Positions 41,913-50,992 are shown, counted from the stretch's first letter. The stretch is DNA of 64,000 bases from Microbacterium capsulatum (GCF_030865425.1 NZ_JAVFCB010000003.1:409057-473056), one strand, 5' to 3'. Numbers and translations: made by a program. Notes: generated by a model not told the origin, from the sequence alone.

Positions 41913-44711
41913 TTACCGCTGGTGCTTCATCACCCAGCCGAGCTCCTGCGCGAAGGACGCTGCGGAAGCCTGGGGATGCATGATGTTCGTGTTGTGGAAG
42001 TTCTGCACGACGGGTTGCGGGGACTGCGCACGCACCCCCGCCAACGCCCGTTCCGGGTCGTCGTTGTATCGGCGGATGAACTGCGGGTCATAGTCCGCGG
42101 ACTTCCGGCGGATGACCATCTCACCCGGGGTCAGCATCGCCGGGACCGTGTCCGTCCCCCGCGGCTCAAACAGGCCACCACCACCCGCGAGGTACGCGGG
42201 GACGCCCCCACCACCAGCCCGGTAAACGGTGCCACCGGTCGAGTACGCGGTCGTACCGCCGGCAGATCCGATGCCAAGCGCGATGTTCCCCATCTGTGAG
42301 CGGAGCGCCGACAACGTCGCGAACGCGCCGGAGGCATCCATGCTCACGTTCGTGTCGATGTGCACCGGGATCTGCTTCACCTGATCGATGTACGCGGCAA
42401 CCGCCGGGGTCAGGTCACCGAGCGCGGCCAGCTCGTTCTTCAGCGCCTGCTTCCCGTCCTCGAGCGCCTTGTTCCCCTGCTCCCGAGACCCGGTCTGCTT
42501 GACCACCGCATCCGAAACACGCTCGATGGCCTGCAGGGCCTGGTCGAGCGACTGCCGGTTCGCGATCCCGGACTGCGTGTTCGAGTCCAGCGTCGCGCCA
42601 TTCTGCTTGAACGACTTCGTCGCGTTCATCGTCGCCGACGCGAGCGCCGTCTGCGCCAAACTCACGTTCAGACCGCTGTTGTTCATCAACTCCATCTGGA
42701 TCGAGAAAGCCTGCGCTGCGGCGTTCTCGAGGTTCAGCTGGGTCGCCGCCCACGCCGTCTGAGCCGCCAGGGCCTGCTGCTCCCATGTTGCTTTCGCGAT
42801 CTGTGTCGCCGTGAGCCCGTAACTCGTGCCGAGTACGCCGTTCATGGTGATCTGCTTCTGAGCCTGATCTGCGAGATGCCCAACCACGGACGCCTGCTGC
42901 TGGTACGCGGAGATAGACGACTCGATACCCCCGCTCTGCGACTTGATGATGTCGATCTCGGCCTGCGCGGTCTTCGCCTGATCGTCCTGCACCTGCGTCC
43001 GCATGCCCTGCCCGGACTCGATCAGCCGCGTGTGGGCCTTCACAATGCTCTGTAGATCGTCGAGGAGCTTCGCCCGCTTCGACCCTCCAGAGGTGATCGC
43101 TTCCGTCACCTGAGACTCGGAGATCCCCAGCTCCTTCGCCTTCTGGATCGCATCGGACGTGACGAGGTTCTTCGCGAGGATCGCCTGAGTCGCATCGCCC
43201 ACGACGCCCTTGTCCTGCTCGACCGCGCCGGAGTAGTCCTGCAGGGCGGTCGTCGCCGCTCCAGCTGCGTCCGCGCCGGCCGTGAGCCCGGAGGCGAGCA
43301 CCCCGACGGCCACAGATGCCGCGAGCATCACCCACCCCGCAGGACCGGACGCCGCCTCAACGGCCTTCATGCCGGCGGCGTACGCGTCCTCAGCCGAAGC
43401 ACCAGCGGCGAGGGCGGCATTCATGGCGAGCGTGCGGGCTTCGGCGGCGGCCTGCTTCCCGGTGAGGTCGAACACGCCCTGCGTCACCTTGTCGAGGATC
43501 GGCGCGATCGTGTCGAAGTTTCGGAACGCGGCGACGGCCGCGACCACTCCGAGCGCGAGCGGCGGGAACATCGGCCCCAGGGAGGCAAGCCACTGCAGCA
43601 GATGCGCGGCGCCGTCCGCGGTCTCGAGCATGACGGTGCCGAGCGGCTGCAGGTCCCCGAGGATCTTGAGCACCGCGTCGCCGAGAGTGCCGATCGTGTC
43701 CGTCACCAGCGGGAACACCCGCTGCACGTCATCACCCCACCGCTGCAAACCGCCGTCATGAATCCACCGATTCCACTGGAATGCGAGTCCCTTGATGCCA
43801 GCCTGCGCCGTGTTGAAAAGCGGGTTGAGAACCTGGAAGCCTGTCACGATTCCGTCGACCGTGATCCCGGCGATCGTGCCGAGCCCGGACGCGAACCCGG
43901 CAATCTCGGCGTTCAGCTGCGGCATCTGACCATCGATCGCCTGCATCGACGCCTCGACACCGGTCAGCACACCGGATGCGGCAGTCCGCTCGAGCGAGTC
44001 CAGGTCGTCCCGCAGCCGGGCGACGATCGCAGAGTAGACGCGGCCCTCCTCGGACCCGGACGCCATCTCGGCCTTGATGCCCGCAACCGCGGTGATGCCA
44101 GCGGCGCCGAGTCCGAGGAACGCGCCCGCGTCGGCCGCTGCTGCGCCCGCGAGATCCGCGAGCACGGGGAGAGCAGCGGCGATGCCGATCGCCCACCCGC
44201 CGTAGTAGCCGACACCCCCGCCACCACTGCGGGAAGGAGACATGCCGCCGTTCCCGGCGTCCTTTGTCGGCGTCTCCCCCGGCGGGGTGGCCTGCACGGC
44301 ACGGAGTGCGATCTCCGCGGCGACCTGCCGCTGCTCCGCAGCCTCCGCATTCCGGGATGCTCGAGCGACAGCTTCCTGCGCGGCCGCCAACTGGTAGCCG
44401 CTCCTAGCACCCTTCTCCTGGATCTCCGCCAGGCGCAGCTCAGCAAGGTACTGGGTGGACGCGGCGTTCGCTGCCGCGCGTGCGGCAGCGTCCAGGCGTG
44501 CCTCCGCGCGGGTCACCTCGTTCGTCTTCGCCGCGACCTCGTCCAGACGGGTCAGCGCCTCCCCGACGCTCGCGTCGACATGGACGGTCGGGTCGGACCG
44601 GCCGAGCTCTTCCGCGACGGCCTGAGCACGCCGCATCTTCTCCTGGTAGTCGTCGTCATCCGCACCGATGTACGCGACGATCGACCCTTCGGAAACGGGG
44701 CCCTCAGACAT
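41913..44711 (-). CDS. Phage tail tape-measure protein
   Basis: 932 residues. The tape measure sets the tail-tube length of siphophages and helps DNA entry. The N-terminal part is a long coiled coil (residues about 20-130, e.g. AARAAANAASTQYLAELRLA). Hydrophobic helical segments follow at about 160-215, and at about 395-470 (e.g. PAGWVMLAASVAVGVLASGL). The C-terminus is Gly-rich and carries the typical FEPRGTDTVPAMLTPGEMVI motif at about 847-866. A tail about 100 nm long or more would be expected from this length if the usual proportion holds. Its start overlaps the upstream stop (TGATG). Only tail-related gene I can assign in the element. Confidence 0.85.
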   Translation of the reverse strand: MSEGPVSEGSIVAYIGADDDDYQEKMRRAQAVAEELGRSDPTVHVDASVGEALTRLDEVAAKTNEVTRAEARLDAAARAAANAASTQYLAELRLAEIQEKGARSGYQLAAAQEAVARASRNAEAAEQRQVAAEIALRAVQATPPGETPTKDAGNGGMSPSRSGGGGVGYYGGWAIGIAAALPVLADLAGAAAADAGAFLGLGAAGITAVAGIKAEMASGSEEGRVYSAIVARLRDDLDSLERTAASGVLTGVEASMQAIDGQMPQLNAEIAGFASGLGTIAGITVDGIVTGFQVLNPLFNTAQAGIKGLAFQWNRWIHDGGLQRWGDDVQRVFPLVTDTIGTLGDAVLKILGDLQPLGTVMLETADGAAHLLQWLASLGPMFPPLALGVVAAVAAFRNFDTIAPILDKVTQGVFDLTGKQAAAEARTLAMNAALAAGASAEDAYAAGMKAVEAASGPAGWVMLAASVAVGVLASGLTAGADAAGAATTALQDYSGAVEQDKGVVGDATQAILAKNLVTSDAIQKAKELGISESQVTEAITSGGSKRAKLLDDLQSIVKAHTRLIESGQGMRTQVQDDQAKTAQAEIDIIKSQSGGIESSISAYQQQASVVGHLADQAQKQITMNGVLGTSYGLTATQIAKATWEQQALAAQTAWAATQLNLENAAAQAFSIQMELMNNSGLNVSLAQTALASATMNATKSFKQNGATLDSNTQSGIANRQSLDQALQAIERVSDAVVKQTGSREQGNKALEDGKQALKNELAALGDLTPAVAAYIDQVKQIPVHIDTNVSMDASGAFATLSALRSQMGNIALGIGSAGGTTAYSTGGTVYRAGGGGVPAYLAGGGGLFEPRGTDTVPAMLTPGEMVIRRKSADYDPQFIRRYNDDPERALAGVRAQSPQPVVQNFHNTNIMHPQASAASFAQELGWVMKHQR

Positions 44712-45115
44712 CAGGAGCCTGCTTCAGCCGTCCGCTGCGCCTGCTGCTGCCACCAGTCGACACCGAGCGTCGTGTAGATCTCCGGAGCCCCCGGATTCAC
44801 CCCAACCCAGGACGACTGGGCCTGCGCGAGAGCGACCGCGGCCCGCGGGTCATCGAACCCGACCGCGTCCCCGCCGACGAGGACCTGATCGCAACGCTGA
44901 TCGATCACGTCGACCTGCCCGAGCAGCAGCGGACCCTTCACGAGCTCGTAGAAATCGTGGTTGTTGAGCTGCTGATACGTCACGACCCGCTGCGTCAGCT
45001 CGACCGTCCGGAACGGGGTCATCGACCCGTTGTTGCGGAACGCGGCCTCGATCCCGCCATCACGCGTTGCGAACGGATCCGCGTTGACCTGGTCGTTGCT
45101 GTTGATGTCCGACAT
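44711..45115 (-). CDS. Unknown protein immediately upstream of the tape measure
   Basis: 134 residues. Alpha+beta with no recognized family (AAFRNNGSMTPFRTVELTQR, FYELVKGPLLLGQVDVIDQR). The position is that of a tail assembly chaperone in siphophages, but there is no visible frameshift site or second frame and I do not assign the role. Confidence 0.45.
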   Translation of the reverse strand: MSDINSNDQVNADPFATRDGGIEAAFRNNGSMTPFRTVELTQRVVTYQQLNNHDFYELVKGPLLLGQVDVIDQRCDQVLVGGDAVGFDDPRAAVALAQAQSSWVGVNPGAPEIYTTLGVDWWQQQAQRTAEAGS

Positions 45116-45119
45116 GGCT

Positions 45120-45398
45120 TCAGCCCTCGTGGTTCGAGGCGTAGAGCTGCTGGAATTCGGCGAGATCCTTCTGGTACTTCCGCTGCGCGATGAGTTCCTC
45201 CGGCGTGAACGTCACCTGCGGATCCCAGGCGCCGAACAGCTGCGGGTTCTTCTCCCGCGCCTGCTCCTCAGTGAGGACGGTGATCCCGGGGATCGGGAAC
45301 GTACCGCCGTCGTTCGTCGTCGTCGTCAGGTACGTGTTGTAGTGCTCGTCGGTGACGGAGTGCACGCCACCCTTCTCGTTCTCGATGTACACGGTCAT
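45120..45398 (-). CDS. Small hypothetical protein of the satellite
   Basis: 92 residues from the ATG at 45398. Begins with a beta strand pair (MTVYIENEKGGVHSVTDEHY), then a Pro-containing loop and a C-terminal helix (ELIAQRKYQKDLAEFQQLYA). No family recognized; operon with its neighbours. Confidence 0.5.
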   Translation of the reverse strand: MTVYIENEKGGVHSVTDEHYNTYLTTTTNDGGTFPIPGITVLTEEQAREKNPQLFGAWDPQVTFTPEELIAQRKYQKDLAEFQQLYASNHEG

Positions 45399-45424
45399 GG
45401 TGCTTGCCTTTCAGGTGGTGGTGG

Positions 45425-46000
45425 TCAGAATCGGACGGACAGGTCGTCGGCGATCCGCTGCAGCAGGACACGGAGCGGAATGACATGCCCCGAGCGGTCA
45501 CCGAACGTGAAACGCGCGACTTCGGGTGCCGCCGACCCGTACCCGACCAGGGCCTTCGCGGCCGGTGTCTCCGTGAACGTGTTGACTGGGTCGCCACGGC
45601 GCGCGAGTGCGTACACGTGCCGGTTACGGTCCATGACCCGGTCGTTCAGCGCGCGAATCATCCCGACGATGTTCTGAAGCTCCCCGGTGATCTCCGCGTC
45701 GCTGATCCCGGCGTCGATCCCGTCGAGATGCGTCTTCACGAACGCGTCGAACTCGTCGGCAGCGAGCTGCTCCGCGAGCGCCGCGGCCTTCTTCTCCGCG
45801 GCCGCTTTCCGCAGCTGCGCGAACCGTGCGAGCCCTCGAGCCTTCTCGACCTGATCCGCGTCGACGGTCTCGTCTCCGTCCTGGACGCGCTGCTCGAGAG
45901 CCGCCACGAGGTCCTCCGCGTCGGTGATCTCCCGATCCGCATCCGCGACGATCTGAGCCGGGCTGACCGCCTCCGCTGCCGGACTCTTGTTCGCTGCCAT
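45425..46000 (-). CDS. Coiled-coil protein of the satellite
   Basis: 191 residues from the ATG at 46000 with AAGGAG upstream; an in-frame longer reading is rejected. Residues 10-105 are a charged coiled coil (DREITDAEDLVAALEQRVQD, LRKAAAEKKAAALAEQLAAD), with a compact C-terminal part. It lies between the terminase and tail genes where a scaffolding or head-completion protein would stand. No capsid gene is present, so it could also act on the helper's capsid (speculative). Confidence 0.45.
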   Translation of the reverse strand: MAANKSPAAEAVSPAQIVADADREITDAEDLVAALEQRVQDGDETVDADQVEKARGLARFAQLRKAAAEKKAAALAEQLAADEFDAFVKTHLDGIDAGISDAEITGELQNIVGMIRALNDRVMDRNRHVYALARRGDPVNTFTETPAAKALVGYGSAAPEVARFTFGDRSGHVIPLRVLLQRIADDLSVRF

Positions 46001-46002
46001 GG

Positions 46003-46371
46003 TCACTCCTTGATGTCGGTTACGTCGATCAGATGGATGCGGCCGACGCGTCGGTGAGGGATCTTGTTCCTTCGAGCAAGAGCCCTCACCCACTGCTCCG
46101 AACACCCGAGCAAGCCGGCAGCCTCCTGAACTGACACCCACAGTCTTTCAGGCATCTGATCAGGTACTTTCGTGGGCGAAAGCACTTCGCGGACACGCAC
46201 CGACTCGCCCACCGCGGCGAGAAAATCCATCAGCACCGGAGACCCCAACCCATCCCGCCGCCGAACCTCATCCCGGTATCGTTCAGTGAGCCACAGCTGC
46301 ACCCGGTGCAGCGCCTCCGGATCCGACAAGATCGCCCCATCCGGGCGAACGTCGAACTGCCGGGTCACCAC
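46003..46371 (-). CDS. MerR/AlpA-type helix-turn-helix protein
   Basis: 122 residues from a GTG. The C-terminal half has the HTH_17/AlpA pattern (LWVSVQEAAGLLGCSEQWVR, ALARRNKIPHRRVGRIHLID), used by excisionases and activators. The N-terminal part is helical. Sits between TerL and the structural genes, overlapping TerL by 7 nt, so it may regulate late functions. No other regulator of that region is seen. Confidence 0.6.
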   Translation of the reverse strand: MVTRQFDVRPDGAILSDPEALHRVQLWLTERYRDEVRRRDGLGSPVLMDFLAAVGESVRVREVLSPTKVPDQMPERLWVSVQEAAGLLGCSEQWVRALARRNKIPHRRVGRIHLIDVTDIKE

Positions 46372-47966
46372 TTTGGGCTCTCCACGCCGGCCGCCCCACC
46401 CCAGAACACATCGCCATACAGGCCACCTCGGACCGGATCCAACATCCTCGGCGGCATCACCACAGGCGTCCCCGAAGGCATCGTGACGACCTTCGCATCC
46501 TCAGGCATCAGCCGGTAGATCTCGCCAGGCATCCGCGTCGTCCGGCCAATGCCCGACAACGCCTGCCCCAACGCCATCGCCAAATCATCGTGACCACGCG
46601 ACTCCGGAACACTGATCTGCACATTCCCCGCCGCGGTCTCGACCATCGTCAGCGCGGCCAACTGCTTCAGCAGCTCCGGATGGTTCGGCAAGATCAGACG
46701 ACCCGCCTGCAGCATGCCCTTCAGACGACCGAACATCGCCTGCTTCCGCCGATTGTCAGTCCACACCGAATTCACGAGGGTTCGGACATCATCGCCTTGC
46801 CCACCACCGAGAAGCCCGTTCACCGTCACACGATCGACCTGCCGGGCAAGCTCCTCCGTCGGATACGCGCCCACCCCGTTCGTCTCCGACACGACCCCCG
46901 CAAGGTGATAGCCCTTCGCGACATTCACGATCCGCTCAATGAACGTCCCGTACTGCATCTTGTGATGCGCTTCCAGCCACGGCACCCAGAACACGTGATC
47001 CCCAGTCGTCACCCCATCCGGCGCCAGGTGCCCGAGGCCGTAGTCCTCGAGACACGCGACCACGGCGAGCGCATTCGCGTCGACCGCCGACCCCCAGTCC
47101 AAGCCGGCCACCGTCCGCGGCACCTCCCAGAACCGGATCGGACGCCCCCACCAATCAGGAACCGACCGGGCCCGCCCATGCCAATGCACCAGCTCAGGCG
47201 GCACGAGCTCGTAATCCAACACCGACTGCTGGATCTCCTCCGGCGACAACAGCGCACCCGAGGCGTCCGCCCACTCCGCCAAGTACTCCCGCGCAAACGT
47301 GATCGGATTCTCATGATCACGGATATCCGACAACGACTGCTCAGAGATCAACGGCGACACCGACGACGGCCAATGCCACGACTCGTACGTCTCCCCCGGC
47401 GCCGACATCCCCAACTGCCACAACCGCCGGAAGAAGTGATCCGTCCCGAACGGCGTCGACGTGAGCACGATCCGCGACCCCGGGCGAGCCACCACCGAAG
47501 GCTCCGCCGCCGACCACAACTCGTTCGTGATGAACGCGGCCTCATCGACGATCAGCAGGTCAACCGACCATCCGCGGATCTGCTTCTCAGACGCAGGCAC
47601 AGACATGATCCACGAGCCGTTCGACAACTGCAGCCGCGTCTTCGACTCATCGAGCACCGACCCGCGGAGCAACTCCGACCGGGACGCGAGATCCGCACAA
47701 TCCGCCAGCAGCCGCCGCGCCGCAACCTCCCCCGCCGACACGAACAGCACGTGCACATCCCGGCGCCGTGCCGCTTCCCACAGCGCCAACACCGCGAGCG
47801 CCGCGGACTTCCCCACCTGCCTGCCGGCGCAGACCATCCGGTACCGCGCCCGGGACGTGCAGAACTCGAGCTGGTGCGGCCACAGCGGGCGCCCGAGGAC
47901 CTTCGTCGCGAACATCTGCACGTCGTCGCGCAGGGTCGCGAGCTCACTCTTCGTCATCGTCGTCAC
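46365..47966 (-). CDS. Phage terminase large subunit
   Basis: 533 residues. TerL packages DNA into procapsids with ATPase and nuclease activity. ATPase motifs: WPHQLEFC adenine-binding motif, Walker A CAGRQVGKS at residues 46-54, and Walker B LLIVDEAAF with D141-E142. Nuclease (RNase-H-like) acidic residues: VAGLDWGSAVDANALAV, VSETNGVGAYP, and SRGHDDLAMALGQALSG. Intact and of normal length. Its start overlaps the small subunit gene by 23 nt. No portal gene follows, which is unusual. Confidence 0.9.
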   Translation of the reverse strand: MTTMTKSELATLRDDVQMFATKVLGRPLWPHQLEFCTSRARYRMVCAGRQVGKSAALAVLALWEAARRRDVHVLFVSAGEVAARRLLADCADLASRSELLRGSVLDESKTRLQLSNGSWIMSVPASEKQIRGWSVDLLIVDEAAFITNELWSAAEPSVVARPGSRIVLTSTPFGTDHFFRRLWQLGMSAPGETYESWHWPSSVSPLISEQSLSDIRDHENPITFAREYLAEWADASGALLSPEEIQQSVLDYELVPPELVHWHGRARSVPDWWGRPIRFWEVPRTVAGLDWGSAVDANALAVVACLEDYGLGHLAPDGVTTGDHVFWVPWLEAHHKMQYGTFIERIVNVAKGYHLAGVVSETNGVGAYPTEELARQVDRVTVNGLLGGGQGDDVRTLVNSVWTDNRRKQAMFGRLKGMLQAGRLILPNHPELLKQLAALTMVETAAGNVQISVPESRGHDDLAMALGQALSGIGRTTRMPGEIYRLMPEDAKVVTMPSGTPVVMPPRMLDPVRGGLYGDVFWGGAAGVESPKW

Positions 47967-48414
47967 CCTGCTTGTCGGCGCTCAGCAACTGCGCGAGATC
48001 GAGTCGCGTCTGTGCGACATCTCGACCGAGACGGGCCCGCGATAGCGGATCCAGTCCGAGTCGAGATCGCGCCGTCTGCGCTGTCGCTTCGAACTGCCGC
48101 CACAGATCCAGCGGCGACGAACCGCCCCGCCTGGTGGGGGCCGTCTGCTGTTCGATCGTCATGTTCGAAATCCACTCATCGAGCAACTGAAGGCGTGCCT
48201 CGAGCGTTGCCCAGCGCCACACGGCCGGCGCGTACGCGGGTGCCGCGAGGTACGCGTTCGCGGGGTCGCTGACGAGCAGGTCGACGTACTGCGCGGCGAG
48301 CGGGTCGACCTTCCGTGGCGACCAAGCTCCGTGCAGCATGGACAGTTGGTTGCCGGGCCGGAAGGGCTCGTGCTGGCGAGGGTTCGTCGGGACCCACTCG
48401 ATATCCGATGTCAC
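47944..48414 (-). CDS. Probable terminase small subunit
   Basis: 156 residues from a GTG (GTGA overlap with the previous gene). All-helical, with NAYLAAPAYAPAVWRWATLE and ATAQTARSRLGLDPLSRARL, and a very acidic C-terminus (GDDDDEE). Position directly before TerL plus the SRLGLDPLSRARLG pattern, seen in actinophage P27-type small terminases, support the call. It would choose which DNA is packaged, so it decides the satellite's selectivity. Confidence 0.7.
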   Translation of the reverse strand: MTSDIEWVPTNPRQHEPFRPGNQLSMLHGAWSPRKVDPLAAQYVDLLVSDPANAYLAAPAYAPAVWRWATLEARLQLLDEWISNMTIEQQTAPTRRGGSSPLDLWRQFEATAQTARSRLGLDPLSRARLGRDVAQTRLDLAQLLSADKQGDDDDEE

Positions 48415-48752
48415 GGTTCAGCCCTCCACACCCGGGCCGCCCATGGCGATCGCCCGTCGGTGATGCCCAGCGCCCTGAGAAGCCGGTTCAACGCGCGCGC
48501 CGCTGCGAATGCTTCGGGCGGCAGCGTCTCGCGCTTCCCGAGCTCGTCGAGGTCGTTGATCAGCCCTCCGACGCCCCAACGCGCAACCACCGCAGACACC
48601 AGGGCATCTGATCTGGTGTCAGCATCCGCCCCGTTCAGCCGCGAGATTCCGGGGCCAGAGAACGTGTGTGACCCACGTGAGGCCAGCTCGCGCGCGTGCA
48701 CGGGGATTCCAGGGCTCGGCTTCTTCCAGGGTTCGCGGCGCTTGGCGCTCAT
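48411..48752 (-). CDS. Small protein between the ATPase and terminase genes
   Basis: 113 residues with overlaps on both sides (ATGA to the ATPase gene, TGA in the next start). Basic N-terminus (MSAKRREPWKKPSPG) and a helical C-terminal half (GVGGLINDLDELGKRETLPP). The position where many actinophages have an HNH nuclease is here occupied by this unrelated protein. Function unknown. Confidence 0.5.
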   Translation of the reverse strand: MSAKRREPWKKPSPGIPVHARELASRGSHTFSGPGISRLNGADADTRSDALVSAVVARWGVGGLINDLDELGKRETLPPEAFAAARALNRLLRALGITDGRSPWAARVWRAEP

Positions 48753-49900
48753 GGGGTGGTCCTTTTGTCGTCTTGGGGGTGGTGGGTTTTGGTGGGGTGG
48801 TCCTGGTCGTGGTCCTGGTCCCCCCTATAGGGGTGGGGACCAGTAGGACCACTCGTGGACCTTTGGACCGGGACCGGTCCGGGACCGGGGGGACCATCGG
48901 GACCGTTGTCTCGTTGTCGGAGGAGGCGGAGTGCGGTTCCTGCTCGGGTTCCGCCCCAGTGCAGGCGGTCCTGGACGTCGCGCTTGCTGGAAGGTGGGGG
49001 AACGAGGGCTGCGAGGATCTCGAGGTCTGAGGTGGGTTGCATGGTCGGGGTTGGGGTTTCGAATCGGTAATCGCTCCCGCCGGGGACGGGTGTGACGACG
49101 AAGGAGGCGATGACGGGCTCTCGGCCTGCTGCGAGTGCTCGGAGTGCGCCGTGTCGGTCCTTGACGATGGAGAGTTGCGCTCGGCCGCCGTGTTCCTTCG
49201 TGAAGGGGTCCACGTTGGTGACGCGGAGGAGTGCCCCGTCGATGGTTCGCTTCTTTGCCGCGGATCCGGTGGCGCCGTAGTTGCGGGAGTCGACTCCTTT
49301 GGCCTCGTGGTCGATGGTGAGGACGCCGGCTCCGGTCCGGGCGAGGGCTGTGAGAACGGTGCGGTGGACGCGGGTGTAGTCGTCCGCGTCGTTGCTGTTC
49401 GCGCCGTACATCGGCATGAGCTCGCCGATGCTGTCGAGGACGATGAAGGTCGGGTGCCAGTTCGCGCAGTCGTGGACGATCGCGGCGATGGCGTCGGTGT
49501 CGTCGGGGGTGGCGAGCCGGAACCTGGATGGGTCGGTCAGGGTGGTTGCAGGGACGCCGAATCTGCGGAGTCGGTCGAGGATGGCTGCGGGCCCGTTGTG
49601 GTCGAGGTCGATCCACAGGACCGAGCCGCCCGAGTTCAGTTCGTCGGCGGCCATAGCGCCGGCGGCGAGTGTCTTGCCTGCTTCGGGTGCGCCGAGGAGC
49701 ACGTTCACGGCGCCGAGGTAGCAGAGGTGGACGCCGTCGGCTCGGACCCCTCCGCACGCTGTTTCGGGTGCCGTGAGCGTGCCGTTGAGTACCGCGGCGA
49801 CATCGACGTACTCGGCAGGTGGGCGTGGCGGGGAAAGTACGTCGGGGGCGGCGGCGTCGGGCCATGGTGGCAAGTCGCGGTCGTCGAGGTAGGCGGTCAC
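48749..49900 (-). CDS. RepA-type AAA ATPase (replication initiator/helicase-like)
   Basis: 383 residues. AAA_25/RepA-like ATPases load or act as helicases at satellite origins. Walker A is GAPEAGKT at residues 70-77, Walker B-like VLWIDLDHNG follows, then FIVLDSIGELMPMYGANSND and a sensor-type TIDHEAKG. The last 50 residues are a Gly/Pro/Asp/His-rich tail. That tail's DNA (48799-48904) is an array of GGTCC/GGACC that looks like origin iterons. The gene overlaps both neighbours by 4 nt (ATGA). Confidence 0.8.
   Translation of the reverse strand: MTAYLDDRDLPPWPDAAAPDVLSPPRPPAEYVDVAAVLNGTLTAPETACGGVRADGVHLCYLGAVNVLLGAPEAGKTLAAGAMAADELNSGGSVLWIDLDHNGPAAILDRLRRFGVPATTLTDPSRFRLATPDDTDAIAAIVHDCANWHPTFIVLDSIGELMPMYGANSNDADDYTRVHRTVLTALARTGAGVLTIDHEAKGVDSRNYGATGSAAKKRTIDGALLRVTNVDPFTKEHGGRAQLSIVKDRHGALRALAAGREPVIASFVVTPVPGGSDYRFETPTPTMQPTSDLEILAALVPPPSSKRDVQDRLHWGGTRAGTALRLLRQRDNGPDGPPGPGPVPVQRSTSGPTGPHPYRGDQDHDQDHPTKTHHPQDDKRTTP
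48799..48904. repeat. GGTCC/GGACC iteron-like array, candidate replication origin
   Basis: Twelve copies in 106 bp: GGTCC at 48799, 48811, 48817 and 48876, and GGACC at 48837, 48846, 48857, 48865, 48871, 48882, 48891 and 48900. Most GGACC copies are 6-11 bp apart, close to one helical turn. The palindrome CCCCTATAGGGG (48822-48833) lies between the opposite-facing groups. It is inside the 3' end of the RepA-type gene, a common place for satellite and plasmid origins. Confidence 0.55.
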
Positions 49901-50211
49901 ACGACCACCCCGCGATCCCAGTCGATCCGGCGGCCCGTCTTGGATGCCTCGAGCCGGAGGGCGGCGATCTTCGCCGGGGAATGCTTACGCTTCACGTACC
50001 AGTAGTCGACTTCGGCGTTCAGGCGGGCGATCTCCCGGTTCGACGTTGCTCGGGTCTGAGCCGCGCCCTCCGTGAACCCGTCCCTCCACAGGTCCCACAG
50101 CCACGCGGGGAGTTCGTGAGGTTCGCGCTCCCCGGTGAGTACGGCGGCGCAGAGGTCTCGCGTCTCGAGCGGGCAGTAGTCTGTGGGGTTGAGTGCGGTC
50201 GCGGCAGTCAC
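49897..50211 (-). CDS. Small phage-type protein
   Basis: 104 residues; overlaps the RepA-type gene by 4 nt. Helical with Trp-rich segment LPAWLWDLWRDGFTEGAAQT and EIARLNAEVDYWYVKRKHSP. Similar short proteins occur in the early region of actinophages; function not established. Confidence 0.5.
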   Translation of the reverse strand: MTAATALNPTDYCPLETRDLCAAVLTGEREPHELPAWLWDLWRDGFTEGAAQTRATSNREIARLNAEVDYWYVKRKHSPAKIAALRLEASKTGRRIDWDRGVVV

Positions 50212-50492
50212 GAGGGATCCGCCTGACCTCCGGTGATGCCAAGGAACCTCAGGTCATTGCAGACGGTCTCCGCGAGTCGATCGGCGTCTGCTCCGGACAC
50301 GGTCGCGTAGTGGAGCCCCAAGAACGTTCCGAGTGTGTCGAGGACGTTGAGCATGTCGACGAGTCGGGCGCCCGAGTCCGATGACTCCGTCTGGATGACG
50401 TCCCAGGCCAGACGCCGGATGTCCGCGTTCGGGTCGTGCACCTTCGCCTTGACGATGTCGGCGATGAGCTCGTACATGCGGCCGGCGTTCAC
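50208..50492 (-). CDS. Small helical protein of the early operon
   Basis: 94 residues from a GTG; overlaps genes on both sides by 4 nt. All-helical (MYELIADIVKAKVHDPNADI, LVDMLNVLDTLGTFLGLHYA). No family recognized. Confidence 0.5.
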   Translation of the reverse strand: MNAGRMYELIADIVKAKVHDPNADIRRLAWDVIQTESSDSGARLVDMLNVLDTLGTFLGLHYATVSGADADRLAETVCNDLRFLGITGGQADPS

Positions 50493-50701
50493 TGCTCGAC
50501 CCCCAGGAGGGCGAGGAGCTTCGCGGTGGGGACGACGATGCGGCGCCCGAGGTGCAGGGACGGGATCTCGCCGTTCGCGACTGCAGCGTATGCGGCGTCT
50601 CGGCCGATGCCGAGCAGTTCGCCCGCGTGGGGGACGGTGATCGTCAACGGTAGATCCCCGAACGCCGTGCGTGTCGGGGGCTTGTTGTTCAGCGCGTCCA
50701 T
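50489..50701 (-). CDS. Excisionase-like helix-turn-helix protein
   Basis: 70 residues. HTH_17/Xis pattern: LTITVPHAGELLGIGRDAAY, AAVANGEIPSLHLGRRIVVP, typical of excisionases of tyrosine-integrase elements. It is the second gene of the leftward operon and so is divergent from the integrase, as in PICIs where excision is turned on by derepression. Confidence 0.75.
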   Translation of the reverse strand: MDALNNKPPTRTAFGDLPLTITVPHAGELLGIGRDAAYAAVANGEIPSLHLGRRIVVPTAKLLALLGVEQ

Positions 50702-50704
50702 GGC

Positions 50705-50935
50705 TCAGCCCATCCGGGAAAGAAGCCGGCGGAGCTGCAGGAGCCGCTCTCCGTAGACGATCGCCGCGTCGCCACGGGGCTGGGTCTTGCCCGTCTCCCA
50801 GTTGTGCACGGTCGTCTTGTTCCGATGGACGTCCTTAGCCAGTTCGGCCAGGGACAGACCCGACTTGATGCGGATCTCCCGAGCTTCCCCGGTCCGGCAC
50901 ATTTGCCGAACGTTCAAGAGTTGTAGCGTGGTCAT
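50705..50935 (-). CDS. XRE-type regulator, first gene of the leftward operon
   Basis: 76 residues from the ATG at 50935. HTH pattern at about residues 18-65 (IRIKSGLSLAELAKDVHRNK, TTVHNWETGKTQPRGDAAIV). Located next to the divergent region. It could be the satellite's switch protein or an activator of the leftward module. Confidence 0.7.
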   Translation of the reverse strand: MTTLQLLNVRQMCRTGEAREIRIKSGLSLAELAKDVHRNKTTVHNWETGKTQPRGDAAIVYGERLLQLRRLLSRMG

Positions 50936-50956
50936 AAAGAGATTGTGGCGTAGTCG

Positions 50957-50992
50957 TTGTGGAATCACGACGCTTCAACTATGCTATATAGC
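50957..50992 (+). promoter_or_regulatory. Promoter in the divergent control region
   Basis: TTGTGG (50957-50962), 17 nt, TATGCT (50980-50985) for rightward transcription. The 10-bp palindrome GCTATATAGC (50983-50992) overlaps the -10 and may be the operator. The leftward promoter is likely within the same 110 bp but I cannot place it. Confidence 0.5.

Noticed and set aside
48799..48904. CRISPR-like array
   Set aside because: Repeat unit is only 5 bp with no spacers of uniform length; it fits iterons or a low-complexity protein tail, not CRISPR.
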